Source of the DNA: CBDCUC01 sp965222485
Lineage (GTDB): Bacteria > Pseudomonadota > Alphaproteobacteria > Rhizobiales > Hyphomicrobiaceae
DNA: 64,000 bases
Assembly: GCA_965222485.1 (NCBI GenBank)
Contig: CBDCUC010000039.1
Span: 868,001 to 932,000, forward strand
Direction: 5' to 3'
Shown here: positions 52,650-62,500 of the stretch, piece after piece
Layout: each line of letters opens with the position of its first letter
How positions within the stretch are numbered: the stretch's first letter is position 1
Made by a program: the position numbers and the translations under genes
The notes under the pieces: generated by a model
Databases searched by the model: none
Told to the model about the DNA's origin: nothing
The model's input: the letters and a program-made list of their open reading frames with translations, nothing else

Positions 52650-53726
52650 GTGACGCTGGAACTAAGGAACGTGAGCCTGACCGTCGGAGGCGACACCTAT
52701 ATTCACCCGACGTCGCTAACGTTCACGCAGAACAGCTTCAACACGCTGCTTGGCACCACGCTCGCTGGAAAGACATCTCTGATGCAGCTGATGGCCGGCC
52801 TGATCAAGCCGACCGAAGGCGAGGTCTGGTTCGACGGTAAGGACGTGACGGGCGTTCCGGTCCAAAAGCGCAACGTGTCGATGGTCTACCAGCAGTTCAT
52901 CAACTACCCCAACATGACTGTCTATGAGAACATTGCCTCGCCCCTTCGCGTTGCACGCACGGCCGGACCGGATATCGACAAACGCGTAAGGAGCATGGCA
53001 GAGCTCATGCAACTCGGGCCAATGCTGCAGCGTAAACCAGCCGAACTTTCCGGCGGCCAACAGCAACGCACCGCAATGGCGCGCGCTCTTGTCAAGGATG
53101 CAGACCTGGTCCTGCTGGATGAGCCGCTTGCGAACCTGGATTTCAAGCTCCGCGAGGAGCTGCGCGACGAGCTGCCCCGAATGTTTGCCGACCGGCGTTG
53201 TGTTGTCGTTTATGCGACGACCGAGCCGGGCGAAGCGCTGCTCCTCGGCGGGCAGACGGCGGCTCTCCACGAGGGGCGCGTCGTCGAGTTTGGTGCCACC
53301 GGCGACCTCTATAGAAATCCATCAAGTCTATTGGCGGCCAAGGTGTTCTCCGAACCGCCGATCAATGCGATACCCGTAACCAAACGCGGGTCGCAATTCG
53401 CGGTCGCGGACGCCTCAACCTGGACAGCTCAAGGTGCTGCGGCCGGGCTTGCGGATGGCCAGTACGTGATGGGTGTGCGCCCGCACAATGTCTCTCCGGT
53501 TGCTAACGGATCAGCCTCGGTTGTTGTCGAGGGCCAGACGTTAATCACAGAACTTAGCGGCTCAGAGAGCATCATCCATTTTTCACATGCTGGCGAGACT
53601 TGGATCAGCCAAGCGCATGGCATACACGCCATCGAAGTTGGACAAACAGCCAAATTCTATTTCGACCCGGCCAACGCCTTGCTGTTCGACCCTTCCGGCG
53701 AACGTATTGGCGGTTCCGCCAACTAG
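52650..53726 (+). CDS. glpS: Glycerol ABC transporter, ATP-binding subunit with degenerate H-loop
   Basis: 358 residues, MalK-type ATPase with a C-terminal TOBE-like domain. Walker A is GTTLAGKTS (~38), signature LSGGQQQRTAMARALV (intact), Walker B LVLLDEPLANLD. The H-loop, normally THDQTEA, reads ATTEPGEA, so the switch His is missing. GTG 52650 has AAAGGA 9 bases upstream; the ATG at 52641 would abut that site and the ATG/TTG options further up are in the leader. It is the first of two different ATPases; see the findings for how its loss matches that of GlpT. Assigned as GlpS from gene order. Confidence 0.88.
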   Translation: MTLELRNVSLTVGGDTYIHPTSLTFTQNSFNTLLGTTLAGKTSLMQLMAGLIKPTEGEVWFDGKDVTGVPVQKRNVSMVYQQFINYPNMTVYENIASPLRVARTAGPDIDKRVRSMAELMQLGPMLQRKPAELSGGQQQRTAMARALVKDADLVLLDEPLANLDFKLREELRDELPRMFADRRCVVVYATTEPGEALLLGGQTAALHEGRVVEFGATGDLYRNPSSLLAAKVFSEPPINAIPVTKRGSQFAVADASTWTAQGAAAGLADGQYVMGVRPHNVSPVANGSASVVVEGQTLITELSGSESIIHFSHAGETWISQAHGIHAIEVGQTAKFYFDPANALLFDPSGERIGGSAN

Positions 53727-53743
53727 GGGGAGGGGAGACAGCT

Positions 53744-54823
53744 ATGTCGCGCGTCACTTTGGATAATATTCGTCATAGCTATTTACCAAATCCCAGTTCG
53801 CGCAGTGATTTCGCATTAAAGCAGCTCGACATAACTTGTGAAGACGGCGGAGCTTATGCGCTGCTTGGTCCCTCCGGCTGCGGAAAAACGACATTGCTCA
53901 ACATCATCTCCGGCCTCCTCCACCCCAGTGAGGGTCGTGTCCTGTTCGATGACCGCGATGTGACAGGACTACCACCCGATCAACGCCATATCGCTCAGGT
54001 TTTTCAATTTCCCGTCGTCTACGACACCATGACGGTTTTCGACAACCTTGCATTCCCTTTGCGCAATCGCGGAATGCCGGAGGCCGAAGTCAAAGCGCGT
54101 GTCGATGAAGTTGCCGAAATGACTGAGCTTACCGCCATGCTGCAGCAGCGGGCCGCTGGCCTGACCGCGGACGGCAAGCAAAAGATCTCCCTTGGCCGCG
54201 GCCTTGTGCGCGAGGACGTCAACGTGATCATGTTCGATGAACCGCTCACCGTCATCGATCCGCATCTCAAATGGCAGCTACGTTCCAAACTGAAGGAGCT
54301 GCACCAGCGTATTGCTGTGACGATGATCTACGTCACACATGATCAGACCGAGGCATTGACGTTTGCCGAGCGGGTGGTGGTCATGCACGATGGAGAAGTC
54401 GTGCAAATCGGAACGCCGGTTGAACTGTTCGAGCGGCCCCGGCACACATTCGTTGGACACTTCATTGGCTCGCCAGGCATGAATGTTTTGCCGGCTGAAG
54501 TCGACAATGGTGTTGCGATCATCGCCGGCTCACGCGTGCCAATCGACAACCCTGTGGCGACGCCGGCCGGAGCAAAGCTCGAAGTCGGCGTGCGACCGGA
54601 ATTCGTGAAATTTGCCGACGACGGCGTACCCGTTGAAATCCAAAAAGTCAGCGATGCCGGCAGGTATCGCATCGTGGATGCACGCGCCGATGGGAACCGC
54701 ATAAAATTGCTTGTTGACGAGGGGGAAACCGTTCCAGCCAACGGCGCGCGAGTGGCCTTCGAACCCAAACAGACCCGCCTTTACGCCGATGGTTGGCTTG
54801 CGGGTGAGGAGGCAGGCGCATGA
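53744..54823 (+). CDS. glpT: Glycerol ABC transporter, ATP-binding subunit with degenerate signature
   Basis: 359 residues, MalK-type. Walker A is LLGPSGCGKTTLL (intact), Walker B VIMFDEPLTVID, and the H-loop YVTHDQTEAL is intact. The ABC signature, normally LSGGQ, reads LTADGKQK, so it is degenerate. The C-terminal domain has VGHFIGSPGMNVLPAE and the TOBE strand region VGVRPEFVKFADDGVP. ATG 53744 has GAGGGGAGA 6-14 bases upstream; the ATG at 53600 lies inside glpS and is rejected. Its stop overlaps glpP by ATGA. It should pair with GlpS as a heterodimer. Confidence 0.9.
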   Translation: MSRVTLDNIRHSYLPNPSSRSDFALKQLDITCEDGGAYALLGPSGCGKTTLLNIISGLLHPSEGRVLFDDRDVTGLPPDQRHIAQVFQFPVVYDTMTVFDNLAFPLRNRGMPEAEVKARVDEVAEMTELTAMLQQRAAGLTADGKQKISLGRGLVREDVNVIMFDEPLTVIDPHLKWQLRSKLKELHQRIAVTMIYVTHDQTEALTFAERVVVMHDGEVVQIGTPVELFERPRHTFVGHFIGSPGMNVLPAEVDNGVAIIAGSRVPIDNPVATPAGAKLEVGVRPEFVKFADDGVPVEIQKVSDAGRYRIVDARADGNRIKLLVDEGETVPANGARVAFEPKQTRLYADGWLAGEEAGA

Positions 54824-55686
54824 ACACGAAGGTTGAGAACCAGAAAGGTTGGCTGTTCGTCCTGCCGGTGGTTGTTCTGGTGGCGTTCAACGCCGTCATA
54901 CCACTGATGACCGTTGTCAATTACTCTGTGCAGGAGACGTTCGGCGACAATGTCTTCTTTTTCGAAGGCGTGAAATGGTTTGAGCAAGTACTCCATTCCG
55001 AACGGTTTCATGCTGCACTCGGTCGACAGCTGTTTTTTACCTTCATGATACTAGCGATCGAGATCCCGCTCGGCGTTGCAATAGCTCTGACAATGCCGCG
55101 CAAAGGTCCTTGGGTTTCGGTGTGCCTGGTCCTAATGGCGCTTCCCTTGCTGATCCCCTGGAATGTCGTTGGCGCAATGTGGAACATCTTCGCGCTTCCG
55201 GATATCGGCCTGCTCGGAAAAACGCTGAACGCAATGGGCATCGACTACAATTTCACGCGTCAGCCGGTTTCTGCTTGGGTAACCCTTATCGCGATGGACG
55301 TCTGGCATTGGACATCCCTCGTCGTTCTGCTGGTCTATGCTGGTCTCTCTGCAATTCCCGATGCGTACTACCAGGCTGCAAAGATTGACGGCGCATCGTC
55401 GTGGGCGGTGTTCCGCTACATCCAGCTGCCAAAGATGAAGCGAGTTCTCACGATTGCAGTGCTTTTACGGTTTATGGACAGCTTCAACATCTATACCGAG
55501 CCATTCGTCCTGACCGGTGGCGGGCCTGGCAATTCCACGACGCTCCTGTCCATCGACCTTGTCAAGACCGCCTTGGGTCAATTCGACCTTGGTCCGGCAG
55601 CGGCCATGTCGATCATCTACTTCCTGATCATTCTTCTGCTGTCGTGGATCTTCTATACAGTCATGACCCGTGGGGAGGAAAACTGA
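54820..55686 (+). CDS. glpP: Glycerol ABC transporter, permease 1
   Basis: 288 residues, MalF-type permease with six membrane helices. The EAA loop that docks the ATPase is YYQAAKIDGASSWAVFRYIQ (~187), with the conserved Gly at the right spacing, followed by LPKMKRVLTIAVLLRFMDSF. The N-terminal helix is GWLFVLPVVVLVAFNAVIPL. ATG 54820 overlaps the glpT stop, and its stop overlaps the next start (TGATG), so synthesis of both permeases is coupled. Confidence 0.93.
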   Translation: MNTKVENQKGWLFVLPVVVLVAFNAVIPLMTVVNYSVQETFGDNVFFFEGVKWFEQVLHSERFHAALGRQLFFTFMILAIEIPLGVAIALTMPRKGPWVSVCLVLMALPLLIPWNVVGAMWNIFALPDIGLLGKTLNAMGIDYNFTRQPVSAWVTLIAMDVWHWTSLVVLLVYAGLSAIPDAYYQAAKIDGASSWAVFRYIQLPKMKRVLTIAVLLRFMDSFNIYTEPFVLTGGGPGNSTTLLSIDLVKTALGQFDLGPAAAMSIIYFLIILLLSWIFYTVMTRGEEN

Positions 55687-56486
55687 TGAAGCGTCTCCAC
55701 TGGCTCGTCCCGACCTTGTATATCTTCTTCCTGATGCTGCCGATTTATTGGCTGGTGTCGATGTCATTCAAATCGACCAACGAAATTCTTGGCTCATTCA
55801 CGCTATGGCCGCAGGAATTCACGTTCGACAACTACATAACGATATTCACCGACCCGACCTGGTACAACGGCTACATCAACTCGCTGATCTACGTATCGAT
55901 AAATACCGTGATCTCGGTCGCAGTTGCCCTGCCGGCAGCCTACGCGTTTTCTCGCTATAGGTTTATCGGCGATAAGCATCTGTTTTTCTGGCTTCTTACA
56001 AACAGAATGGCACCCGCCGCAGTATTCGCGCTTCCATTCTTTCAGCTCTATTCGGCGATTGGCCTTTTTGACACGCATATTGCGGTCGCACTGGCGCACT
56101 GCCTCTTCAACATCCCGCTGGCTGTCTGGATTTTGGAGGGGTTTATGTCTGGTGTCCCAAAGGAGCTGGACGAAACAGCTTACGTTGATGGTTATGGGTT
56201 CTGGGGATTTTTCATAAAGATATTCATTCCCACCATCGCAGCAGGAATCGGCGTGGCCGCGTTTTTCTGCTTCATGTTCTCGTGGGTTGAGTTGCTTCTC
56301 GCCAAGACACTAACCTCGGTCGCGGCCAAACCTATAGCGGCGACGATGACCCGAACCGCGTCATCTTCAGGTTACGAGTTGGGGCTACTTGCCGCCGCCG
56401 GGACGCTCACCATCATTCCGGGCGCTGTGGTGATCTATTTCGTGCGTAACTACATCGCAAAGGGATTTGCGCTGGGCCGGGTTTAA
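55686..56486 (+). CDS. glpQ: Glycerol ABC transporter, permease 2
   Basis: 266 residues, MalG-type permease. The N-terminal helix is LVPTLYIFFLMLPIYWLVSM, and the EAA loop is PKELDETAYVDGYGFWGFFI (~160) with the ATPase-docking pattern E-x3-A-x3-G. ATG 55686 overlaps the glpP stop (TGATG). A longer frame to 55401 lies inside glpP and is discarded. The name here is the transporter's GlpQ, not the periplasmic glycerophosphodiesterase of enterobacteria. Confidence 0.92.
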   Translation: MKRLHWLVPTLYIFFLMLPIYWLVSMSFKSTNEILGSFTLWPQEFTFDNYITIFTDPTWYNGYINSLIYVSINTVISVAVALPAAYAFSRYRFIGDKHLFFWLLTNRMAPAAVFALPFFQLYSAIGLFDTHIAVALAHCLFNIPLAVWILEGFMSGVPKELDETAYVDGYGFWGFFIKIFIPTIAAGIGVAAFFCFMFSWVELLLAKTLTSVAAKPIAATMTRTASSSGYELGLLAAAGTLTIIPGAVVIYFVRNYIAKGFALGRV

Positions 56487-56517
56487 TCCGGCACGGACAA
56501 ACTGGAGGACAAACGCT

Positions 56518-56799
56518 ATGGGCCTGAGCTGGATGGCATGGACCTGGCAAACCGCACTTTTCTTCGGTGTAATCGCCGCACTTCTTATGATGATGACGCT
56601 TTGGGAGTTGCGTGTGCCGGGAGGTAACCCGAGACGCGGTATTCTCGCACTTGAAACCACGCGCGGCGACCGTCTTTTTATTTCGCTGCTCGGAAGTGCC
56701 TTTGTCCACCTGGCCTGGCTCGGCCTGTTCGGTCCGCCGTTATGGATGGCGCTTGGCATTTCGTTGGTTTACGCCTTTGCCGTATTTAGGTGGGTTTAG
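56518..56799 (+). CDS. glpU: DUF2160-type small membrane protein
   Basis: 93 residues with three hydrophobic segments (TWQTALFFGVIAALLMMMTL, FISLLGSAFVHLAWLGLFG, MALGISLVYAFAVFRWV). The Trp-rich start MGLSWMAWTWQTA and PGGNPRRGILALETTRGDRL are the DUF2160 landmarks. It is always found with this glycerol ABC transporter in rhizobia (GlpU), of unknown function. ATG 56518 has CTGGAGG 8-14 bases upstream. Last gene of the rightward glp operon. Confidence 0.85.
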   Translation: MGLSWMAWTWQTALFFGVIAALLMMMTLWELRVPGGNPRRGILALETTRGDRLFISLLGSAFVHLAWLGLFGPPLWMALGISLVYAFAVFRWV

Positions 56800-57147
56800 G
56801 AAAACCGTGATTGTCGCGTCCGCGCTGAGAGTGGATACAAGCGCGCGCTATGTGGGCACACCAATTTTTGGCCAACCAGAAAGCAGCCCGTTCCGCTTCA
56901 ACCGATCAACGTCTTAAAGCCGTTTTTTCCTCTGACCTGAACCGCTACAAAACCCGCCAGGAGGCGGCATCGGCCTACGCCATATTTCTACGAAACTGCG
57001 TTTCCTGGAAGAAATTCTTTTGTCATGGACAATCCAAAAAGTGATTTGGCTCGTTAATGCCTAAAAGCGCAATGTAGTCCGGTCTGCCCTGATCGGCCCT
57101 GTGCAACTGGCCGCATCGTGTTGGCGCGATTGGAGGAATAAACCAAT
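56800..57147. other. Gap after the glycerol operon
   Basis: No gene recognised; a short + strand frame (56850-57044) has no ribosome site. The 3' end has TGGAGGAA, the ribosome site of the next gene. Confidence 0.35.
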
Positions 57148-57654
57148 ATGCCTCGAGCCTCACTAGGAACAGTCACGGCCGCATTCACGGCCGTTGTCGT
57201 AATATCATGCGTCGTTTCCCGGCCGGCGGCGGCATTGAAAATCGGTGATTGGGAAGCCGTTTGCATGGCACCCAACACGATTACGGGAGAGCTGCAACCG
57301 GTGAAGGAAGTATATTTGTCGCGTCATCCGTATCCTCCATGGTTTGCACGTACCCACAGGATGCCGGACGGGACATGGCAGACTGACTACAACCGGCTGG
57401 TGATGTTGCTTTATAAAATTTCAGACGACATCAAGAAGTTCATTTTCTATCATGAGTGTGCTCACGCCCGACTGAATAACGCCAGCGAGCGCGTCGCCGA
57501 TTGCGAAGGTCTACGCCATATGCGTCAGGACATGCGCGTGACCGATCAGCTCGTGAAGGACATCACTCATACCTACCTGTTGATCTCCCGGATTTTTCCA
57601 ACCGGCGGACCGTGCAAAGACGAAGAACCGTCGCAGACAGTGGACGCAAAGTAG
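57148..57654 (+). CDS. Secreted protein with HExxH metalloprotease-like motif
   Basis: 168 residues with a signal peptide (about residues 1-29, ending AAA). The mature part has FYHECAHARLNNASERVADC (~113), that is HECAH followed 10 residues later by E-R-V-A-D. This fits the HExxH zinc motif with a third ligand (Glu or Asp) in a following helix, as in gluzincins or small M48/SprT-like enzymes. The size is minimal for a protease. No propeptide is apparent. ATG 57148 has TGGAGGAA upstream. Monocistronic by position. The catalytic role is inferred from the motif alone. Confidence 0.65.
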   Translation: MPRASLGTVTAAFTAVVVISCVVSRPAAALKIGDWEAVCMAPNTITGELQPVKEVYLSRHPYPPWFARTHRMPDGTWQTDYNRLVMLLYKISDDIKKFIFYHECAHARLNNASERVADCEGLRHMRQDMRVTDQLVKDITHTYLLISRIFPTGGPCKDEEPSQTVDAK

Positions 57655-57963
57655 CTGCGACAGCGCGTCAGCGCTCGCTCACGAGACTATTTACTCAAAC
57701 TCCGGTTCCTATGAGCGGGACCGAGGCAACGACCCGCTCAATGTTAAGCTGGCCTCTCCAGCAGCCCGCTAGCCTCTCTGCCCCGTCCCGCCGCGCTCAT
57801 TAACCGATCATCACCTGTCACCGGGGGAACGCCGTGACGGGCGTGCATGGGCTATGGATCTTTTTGAAGAGGGTCTGCGCGCGCCCAATACCCATGCCTC
57901 GCCGTAAGAGCTTCTTCAGGAATTTAACACTGGCCCAAGCTTGATCGCGGGGAGCGAGAAGCA
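57655..57963. other. Gap before the Sel1-repeat protein
   Basis: No gene. A perfect hairpin, GAGCGGG 57713-57719 with CCCGCTC 57733-57739 (13-base loop), lies 59 bases beyond the upstream stop and may protect or end that transcript. The ribosome site GGGGAG for the next ORF is at 57949-57954. Confidence 0.45.
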
Positions 57964-59055
57964 ATGACAACATACAACCTTGCAGACAACGCATCCGTCC
58001 CTCTTGTAAAGGGCAATTGCCACCGACCGACTGCAGCAGGCACTCGCCCGTATGGAGCAAACCCAAAGCGCTTTTGGAACACGCTGGCCTATGCCACGAT
58101 CGGTCTTGCCGTTGTGATCGCTGTGACAACGGAAGTGAGCCGTTGGGTCGAAGACACTCCCGACGGCCGGTCCGCAGCCCAATCATATGCAGTTGATGAA
58201 AGCGCGCAGGGCCAGCAATTCGCACAGTCCGAAATTGAGGCACTGACCCGAGAGGCAAACCGCTACAGGACCGGCGACGGTGTACGAAAGAACAGCGAAA
58301 AAGCATTCCTGTTGTACCAGGACGCTGCAGTACAAGGCGATCCGGAGGCCATGAACTGGCTAGGGCTGTTGTACGCCGAGGGGACCGGAACATCAAAAGA
58401 TCCGGCAGCCGCCCGCCGTTGGTTTGAAAAAGCCGCGGCCGCCGGCAACAGCGACGGTGTTGCCAACATAGGCTGGCTTTATCGTGACGGCATTGGGGTA
58501 ACCCAAGACTACGGGCAAGCACGTAAGTGGTTTCAAAACGCTGTCGATCTAGGCAACCACGAAGCCATGAACTTACTTGGTTTGCTTCATGCCGACGGGC
58601 TTGGTGCGCCCAAGAACCCTCAAGCTGCGCTAAAGCTCTTCGAAAAAGCTGCGGCCATGGGCAACATTGATGCGATCAACAATGTCGGTTGGCTCTACCG
58701 CGACGGTATCGGCGTCGCACAGAACTTCGATACGGCGCGCAAGTGGTTCCAGAAAGCCGCCGACGAAGGCAATGCAGTCAGCGCATGGAGCCTGTCGATC
58801 CTTCTCGATGAAGGCAAGGGCGGTCCGGCTGATTATGCGGCGGCGGCCAAATATTTGTTGCAAGCGGCTAAGGCTAGCCAGGCTGATGCAACGAAGGAAC
58901 TGGGGGGTACGATGGAAAATTGGAATTCATCCACCCGCCATCAACTGAAGAGCCAACTGAAGATGCACGGTCTCTACTTTGGCGACGTCAACAGCGAATG
59001 GGATGGAGCAGCAAAGACCGCGATTCGATCGCTTGCGCACGATGCTGCGGCGTAA
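57964..59055 (+). CDS. Sel1-repeat membrane protein with peptidoglycan-binding-like end
   Basis: 363 residues. After ~40 residues a membrane helix follows (LAYATIGLAVVIAVTTEVSR, ~42-58), then at least five Sel1/TPR-like repeats of about 36 residues (~105-300) with the typical pattern A-x-x-x-L-G-x-x-Y-x-x-G-x-G-x-x-x-D, such as AMNWLGLLYAEGTGTSKDPA and GVANIGWLYRDGIGVTQDYG. The repeats alternate between two subtypes (LGLLYAEG/LGLLHADG and IGWLYRDG/VGWLYRDG). The C-terminus (LKSQLKMHGLYFGDVNSEWD) is like a peptidoglycan-binding domain. A single-pass protein with a periplasmic scaffold is likely. Confidence 0.85.
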   Translation: MTTYNLADNASVPLVKGNCHRPTAAGTRPYGANPKRFWNTLAYATIGLAVVIAVTTEVSRWVEDTPDGRSAAQSYAVDESAQGQQFAQSEIEALTREANRYRTGDGVRKNSEKAFLLYQDAAVQGDPEAMNWLGLLYAEGTGTSKDPAAARRWFEKAAAAGNSDGVANIGWLYRDGIGVTQDYGQARKWFQNAVDLGNHEAMNLLGLLHADGLGAPKNPQAALKLFEKAAAMGNIDAINNVGWLYRDGIGVAQNFDTARKWFQKAADEGNAVSAWSLSILLDEGKGGPADYAAAAKYLLQAAKASQADATKELGGTMENWNSSTRHQLKSQLKMHGLYFGDVNSEWDGAAKTAIRSLAHDAAA

Positions 59056-59096
59056 CCATTCGGCAACGCGCCAACGGTTGCTCCACCTCACACGCG

Positions 59097-59519
59097 CTAT
59101 TCTCCCTTGCCGTAGACCCCCTGCACAACCGCGAAGACAAGCGCGGTCGACCAACCAAACAGAAACAGGCCATTGGCGGCCTCAAATGCAGCAAGCAAGC
59201 GCCACTGCTTTTCCAAAACAACATCGCCATAACCCAGCGTCGTAAATGTAACGGTCGAAAAATAAAGTGCCTCCTCAAGGGAGCCTATTGCTCCGAGCAG
59301 CCGGTAAAGCGCTGCCCACATCCAAACCTCCACGACCATTGCAAGAAAAAGCCACAAGACGAACAGCGACAACACCGACGTTGCGCGCCAATAGGCGGTG
59401 GGGCGGCGATCTTCCCCATAACGCCGGCGTAAATGACTGATCCCGGTTGAGACGAACGCACCGTGCACGGTCGTTGTCAGCAGAATCATGAGCGATCCGA
59501 AGAAAAGCTGCATCAACAC
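59097..59519 (-). CDS. Two-helix K+ channel-like protein
   Basis: 140 residues with four hydrophobic segments; the last two with the loop between them form a pore domain. The selectivity filter is TVTFTTLGYGDVVL, with TLGYGD as in potassium channels. There is no RCK domain, voltage sensor or ligand domain, so it is a minimal pore with two extra N-terminal helices. It is convergent with the Sel1-repeat gene, 41 bases away, and 51 bases after the RND permease gene on the same strand, so it might be the last gene of that transcript. Confidence 0.85.
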   Translation of the reverse strand: MLMQLFFGSLMILLTTTVHGAFVSTGISHLRRRYGEDRRPTAYWRATSVLSLFVLWLFLAMVVEVWMWAALYRLLGAIGSLEEALYFSTVTFTTLGYGDVVLEKQWRLLAAFEAANGLFLFGWSTALVFAVVQGVYGKGE

Positions 59520-59570
59520 GGGGCAGTGACCTTTAACAGCTTACATTGGAATTCGACCGCCACAGCAGGT

Positions 59571-62500
59571 TTAACCCGCTTCCGATGGCGCATCCGGCGC
59601 ATTTGTGGAGCGCTCTTCCGCCGATGATGACCGCGCGCCCTCACGCATCCGCTGGAACATGACGTAGAGCGCCGGAATAATGGCCACACCGATTACCGTT
59701 GCCGCAAGCATCCCACTGAATACCGTCATACCGACAGACACGCGGCTCGCCGCCCCGGCGCCTGTCGCCAGGACCAGCGGTAAGACACCGAGAATGAACG
59801 ACAGTGCGGTCATCATGACGGCGCGGAATCGCAGTGAGGCGGCCTTCTCTGCGGCGCCGACGATACTCTCGCCTTTTGCCCGCAAGTCACGTGCAAACTC
59901 AACAATAAGAATGGCGTTTTTCGCTGCAAGTCCGATAAGCAACACAAGCCCGACCTGCGCGTAAGCATTGAGTGCGATGCCCGTTAGATTGAGAGCAATC
60001 AGGGCGCCCAACACTGCAAACGCGACCGACAGCATAACCGGAAACGGAATAGTCCAGCTTTCGTATTGCGCGACCAGGAATAGGTAGGCGAACAATAAGG
60101 ACAACGCAAAAACGAACGAACCAGCCTCTCGCGCTTTGATTTCTTCCAGCGACATACCGGTCCACTCGTAGGCGAAGCCATCCGGCAATACGGTCGAGCC
60201 AAGTTGCGACATCGTATCGATGGCCTGCCCCGAACTGAACCCGGTTCCGGCTTGCCCATTCACGGTCGCGGAACGGAACATATTGTAGCGGTCGATACTC
60301 TCCGGTCCCTGAATAGGCCTTATGCTCACCAGCGAACGCAACGGGATCATATCACCCCCTGCACTACGCACATAAAGTTTCCCGATATCTTCCGGCTGCG
60401 CCCGCCGCTCGGCCTCAGCCTGGATGTAAACACGATAGACACGCCCGAACTTGTTAAAGTCGTTCACATAGTAAGAGCCGAAATTGGCGTTAAGCACCGT
60501 GAAAATCTCGCTTATCGCGACGCCCTTAGTTTTTGCAAGTTCGCGATTGACGTCCACAAAGAATTGCGGCGAGTTCGAGCGGAAGGTGCTGAACACCCGC
60601 GTAACCTCCGGCCTGCCATTGGCCGCTACGATCAACCCGCCAAGCGCAGCTGATAGACTTTGCGGTGGCCGTCCCTCGGTATCTTGCAGGACGAATTCAA
60701 AGCCTCCCGTTGTGCCAAGTCCGGGAATGGGTGGCGGACTAAACGGAATGATTGTCGCGGACGGAATAGCCGCGAGTTTGGGTGCGATATCTCCGAAAAC
60801 ACCGCGCAAGCTCAATTCGGGTGTCGTTCGCTCGTCCCACGGCCGCATAACCGCAATCACCAGCGCGCCATTGGGTAGCTGTGCGCCCTGCAATAGTGAA
60901 AAGCCAGCTACCGATACCACATCGGCAACCGCTTTGTTGCTGGACAGAATCTGTTCCACTTCCGCGAGCACGGACGCGGTTCGCGGAAGTGCGGCCCCGT
61001 CCGGCAGCCGCACGTCTACAAAGATCGCGCCGCGATCCTCCGGCGGAACCAGCCCGGTGGGCGTCCTGGATGCCAGCCATCCTGCGGCAGCGATCGAGCC
61101 GAGCAATACGATTGCGCTGACGGCAAGCATGCGAACCAGCCGCTTCACGATCTTGTTGTACCCCTCGCGCGTCCGCATGATCCCTTTCTCAAACCATGCT
61201 AACGGGCCACGCCTGGCCGGCTCAGGCTTGCGAAGGATGCTGGCGCAAAGCGCAGGGCTCAACGTGAGTGCGTTGATGGAGGACAAAGCAACGGCCACAG
61301 CAATCGTGGCTGCGAACTGTTCAAACAAACGGCCGGTAAGGCCTGGTGTAAATGCGACAGGCACAAAAACAGCGAGCAGAACAAGTGTCGTTGCAATGAC
61401 AGGCGCGGTCACTTCTTCCATGGCCCGGCGTGTTGCCTCCCGCGGGGCCATGCCATCCGACATGTGCCTTTGCACATTTTCCACGACAACGATTGCATCG
61501 TCCACGACGACACCAATAGCCAGGATGAGCCCGAAGAGCGACACGGTATTTATGGTGTATCCCATCACCAACAGCGCCGCGAACGTACCGATCAGCGACA
61601 CCGGTATCGCAATCGCGGGAATGAGCGTAGAACGCCAGTCCTGTAGAAAGATGTAGACCACGAGCACGACGAGTGCGAGTGCCTGTAATAGCGTGATCAC
61701 GACCTCGCGCATCGAGGTTTCAACATAGCGCGTCGTATCGTAGGTAATCTTCGCCGTGAGGTCTTTAGGGAAACGTTCCGCTAACCGTTGCAAGTCAGCC
61801 TTGATTTTGGTGGCCACATCAAGCGCGTTCGCATCCGGCAACTGGTAGACGGCAACCAAGGCCGCAGGTTTGGAATTCAGCTGTCCAAACCAGCCGTATG
61901 TCTCCGCACCCAACTCTATTCGCGCAACATCGCCAAGCCGCACCACTGAGCCGTTTGAATTGGCAATGAGGACGATACGTTTGAACTCTTCCAGATTCTC
62001 CAGCCGGCCTTTGGCCCGCAGAGTGTACTGAAATTGTTGACCCGACGGCGAAGGTTCCTGGCCCAGACTGCCGGGGGAGACTTGTATGTTTTGTTCCCTG
62101 ATCGCAGCAATGACGTCGCTGGCCGTCAATTCAAGGCTCGTCATGACATCCGGTTTTAGCCAGACGCGCATACCATAATCGCGTGCACCCAGGATATCGA
62201 CACTGGCGACGCCGGGGACGCGGGCGAGGCTGTCGCGAATATTGATCGTCGTGTAGTTGCTTAGGAATATGTCGTCGTATGTGCCGTCAGGGGAGTAGAC
62301 GGAGGCAACGAGCAACATGCTCGTTGACTGCTTCTTGGTTGAAACGCCTTGCCGCGTGACTTCCTCAGGCAGCTTCGGCGTCGCTTGTGCGACGCGGTTT
62401 TGCACATTGACCTGTGCGGTGTCTCCGTCGATCCCGACCGCAAACGTAACTGTCAATGTATAAGAGCCGTCATTGGAACTCTTGGATGACATGTAGGTCA

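Noticed and set aside
60484..61656. 390-codon open frame on the + strand inside the RND permease gene
   Set aside because: It is antisense to a full-length, highly conserved pump gene and its product is Ser/Thr/Pro/Ala-rich with no family features; a frame shadow of a GC-rich gene.
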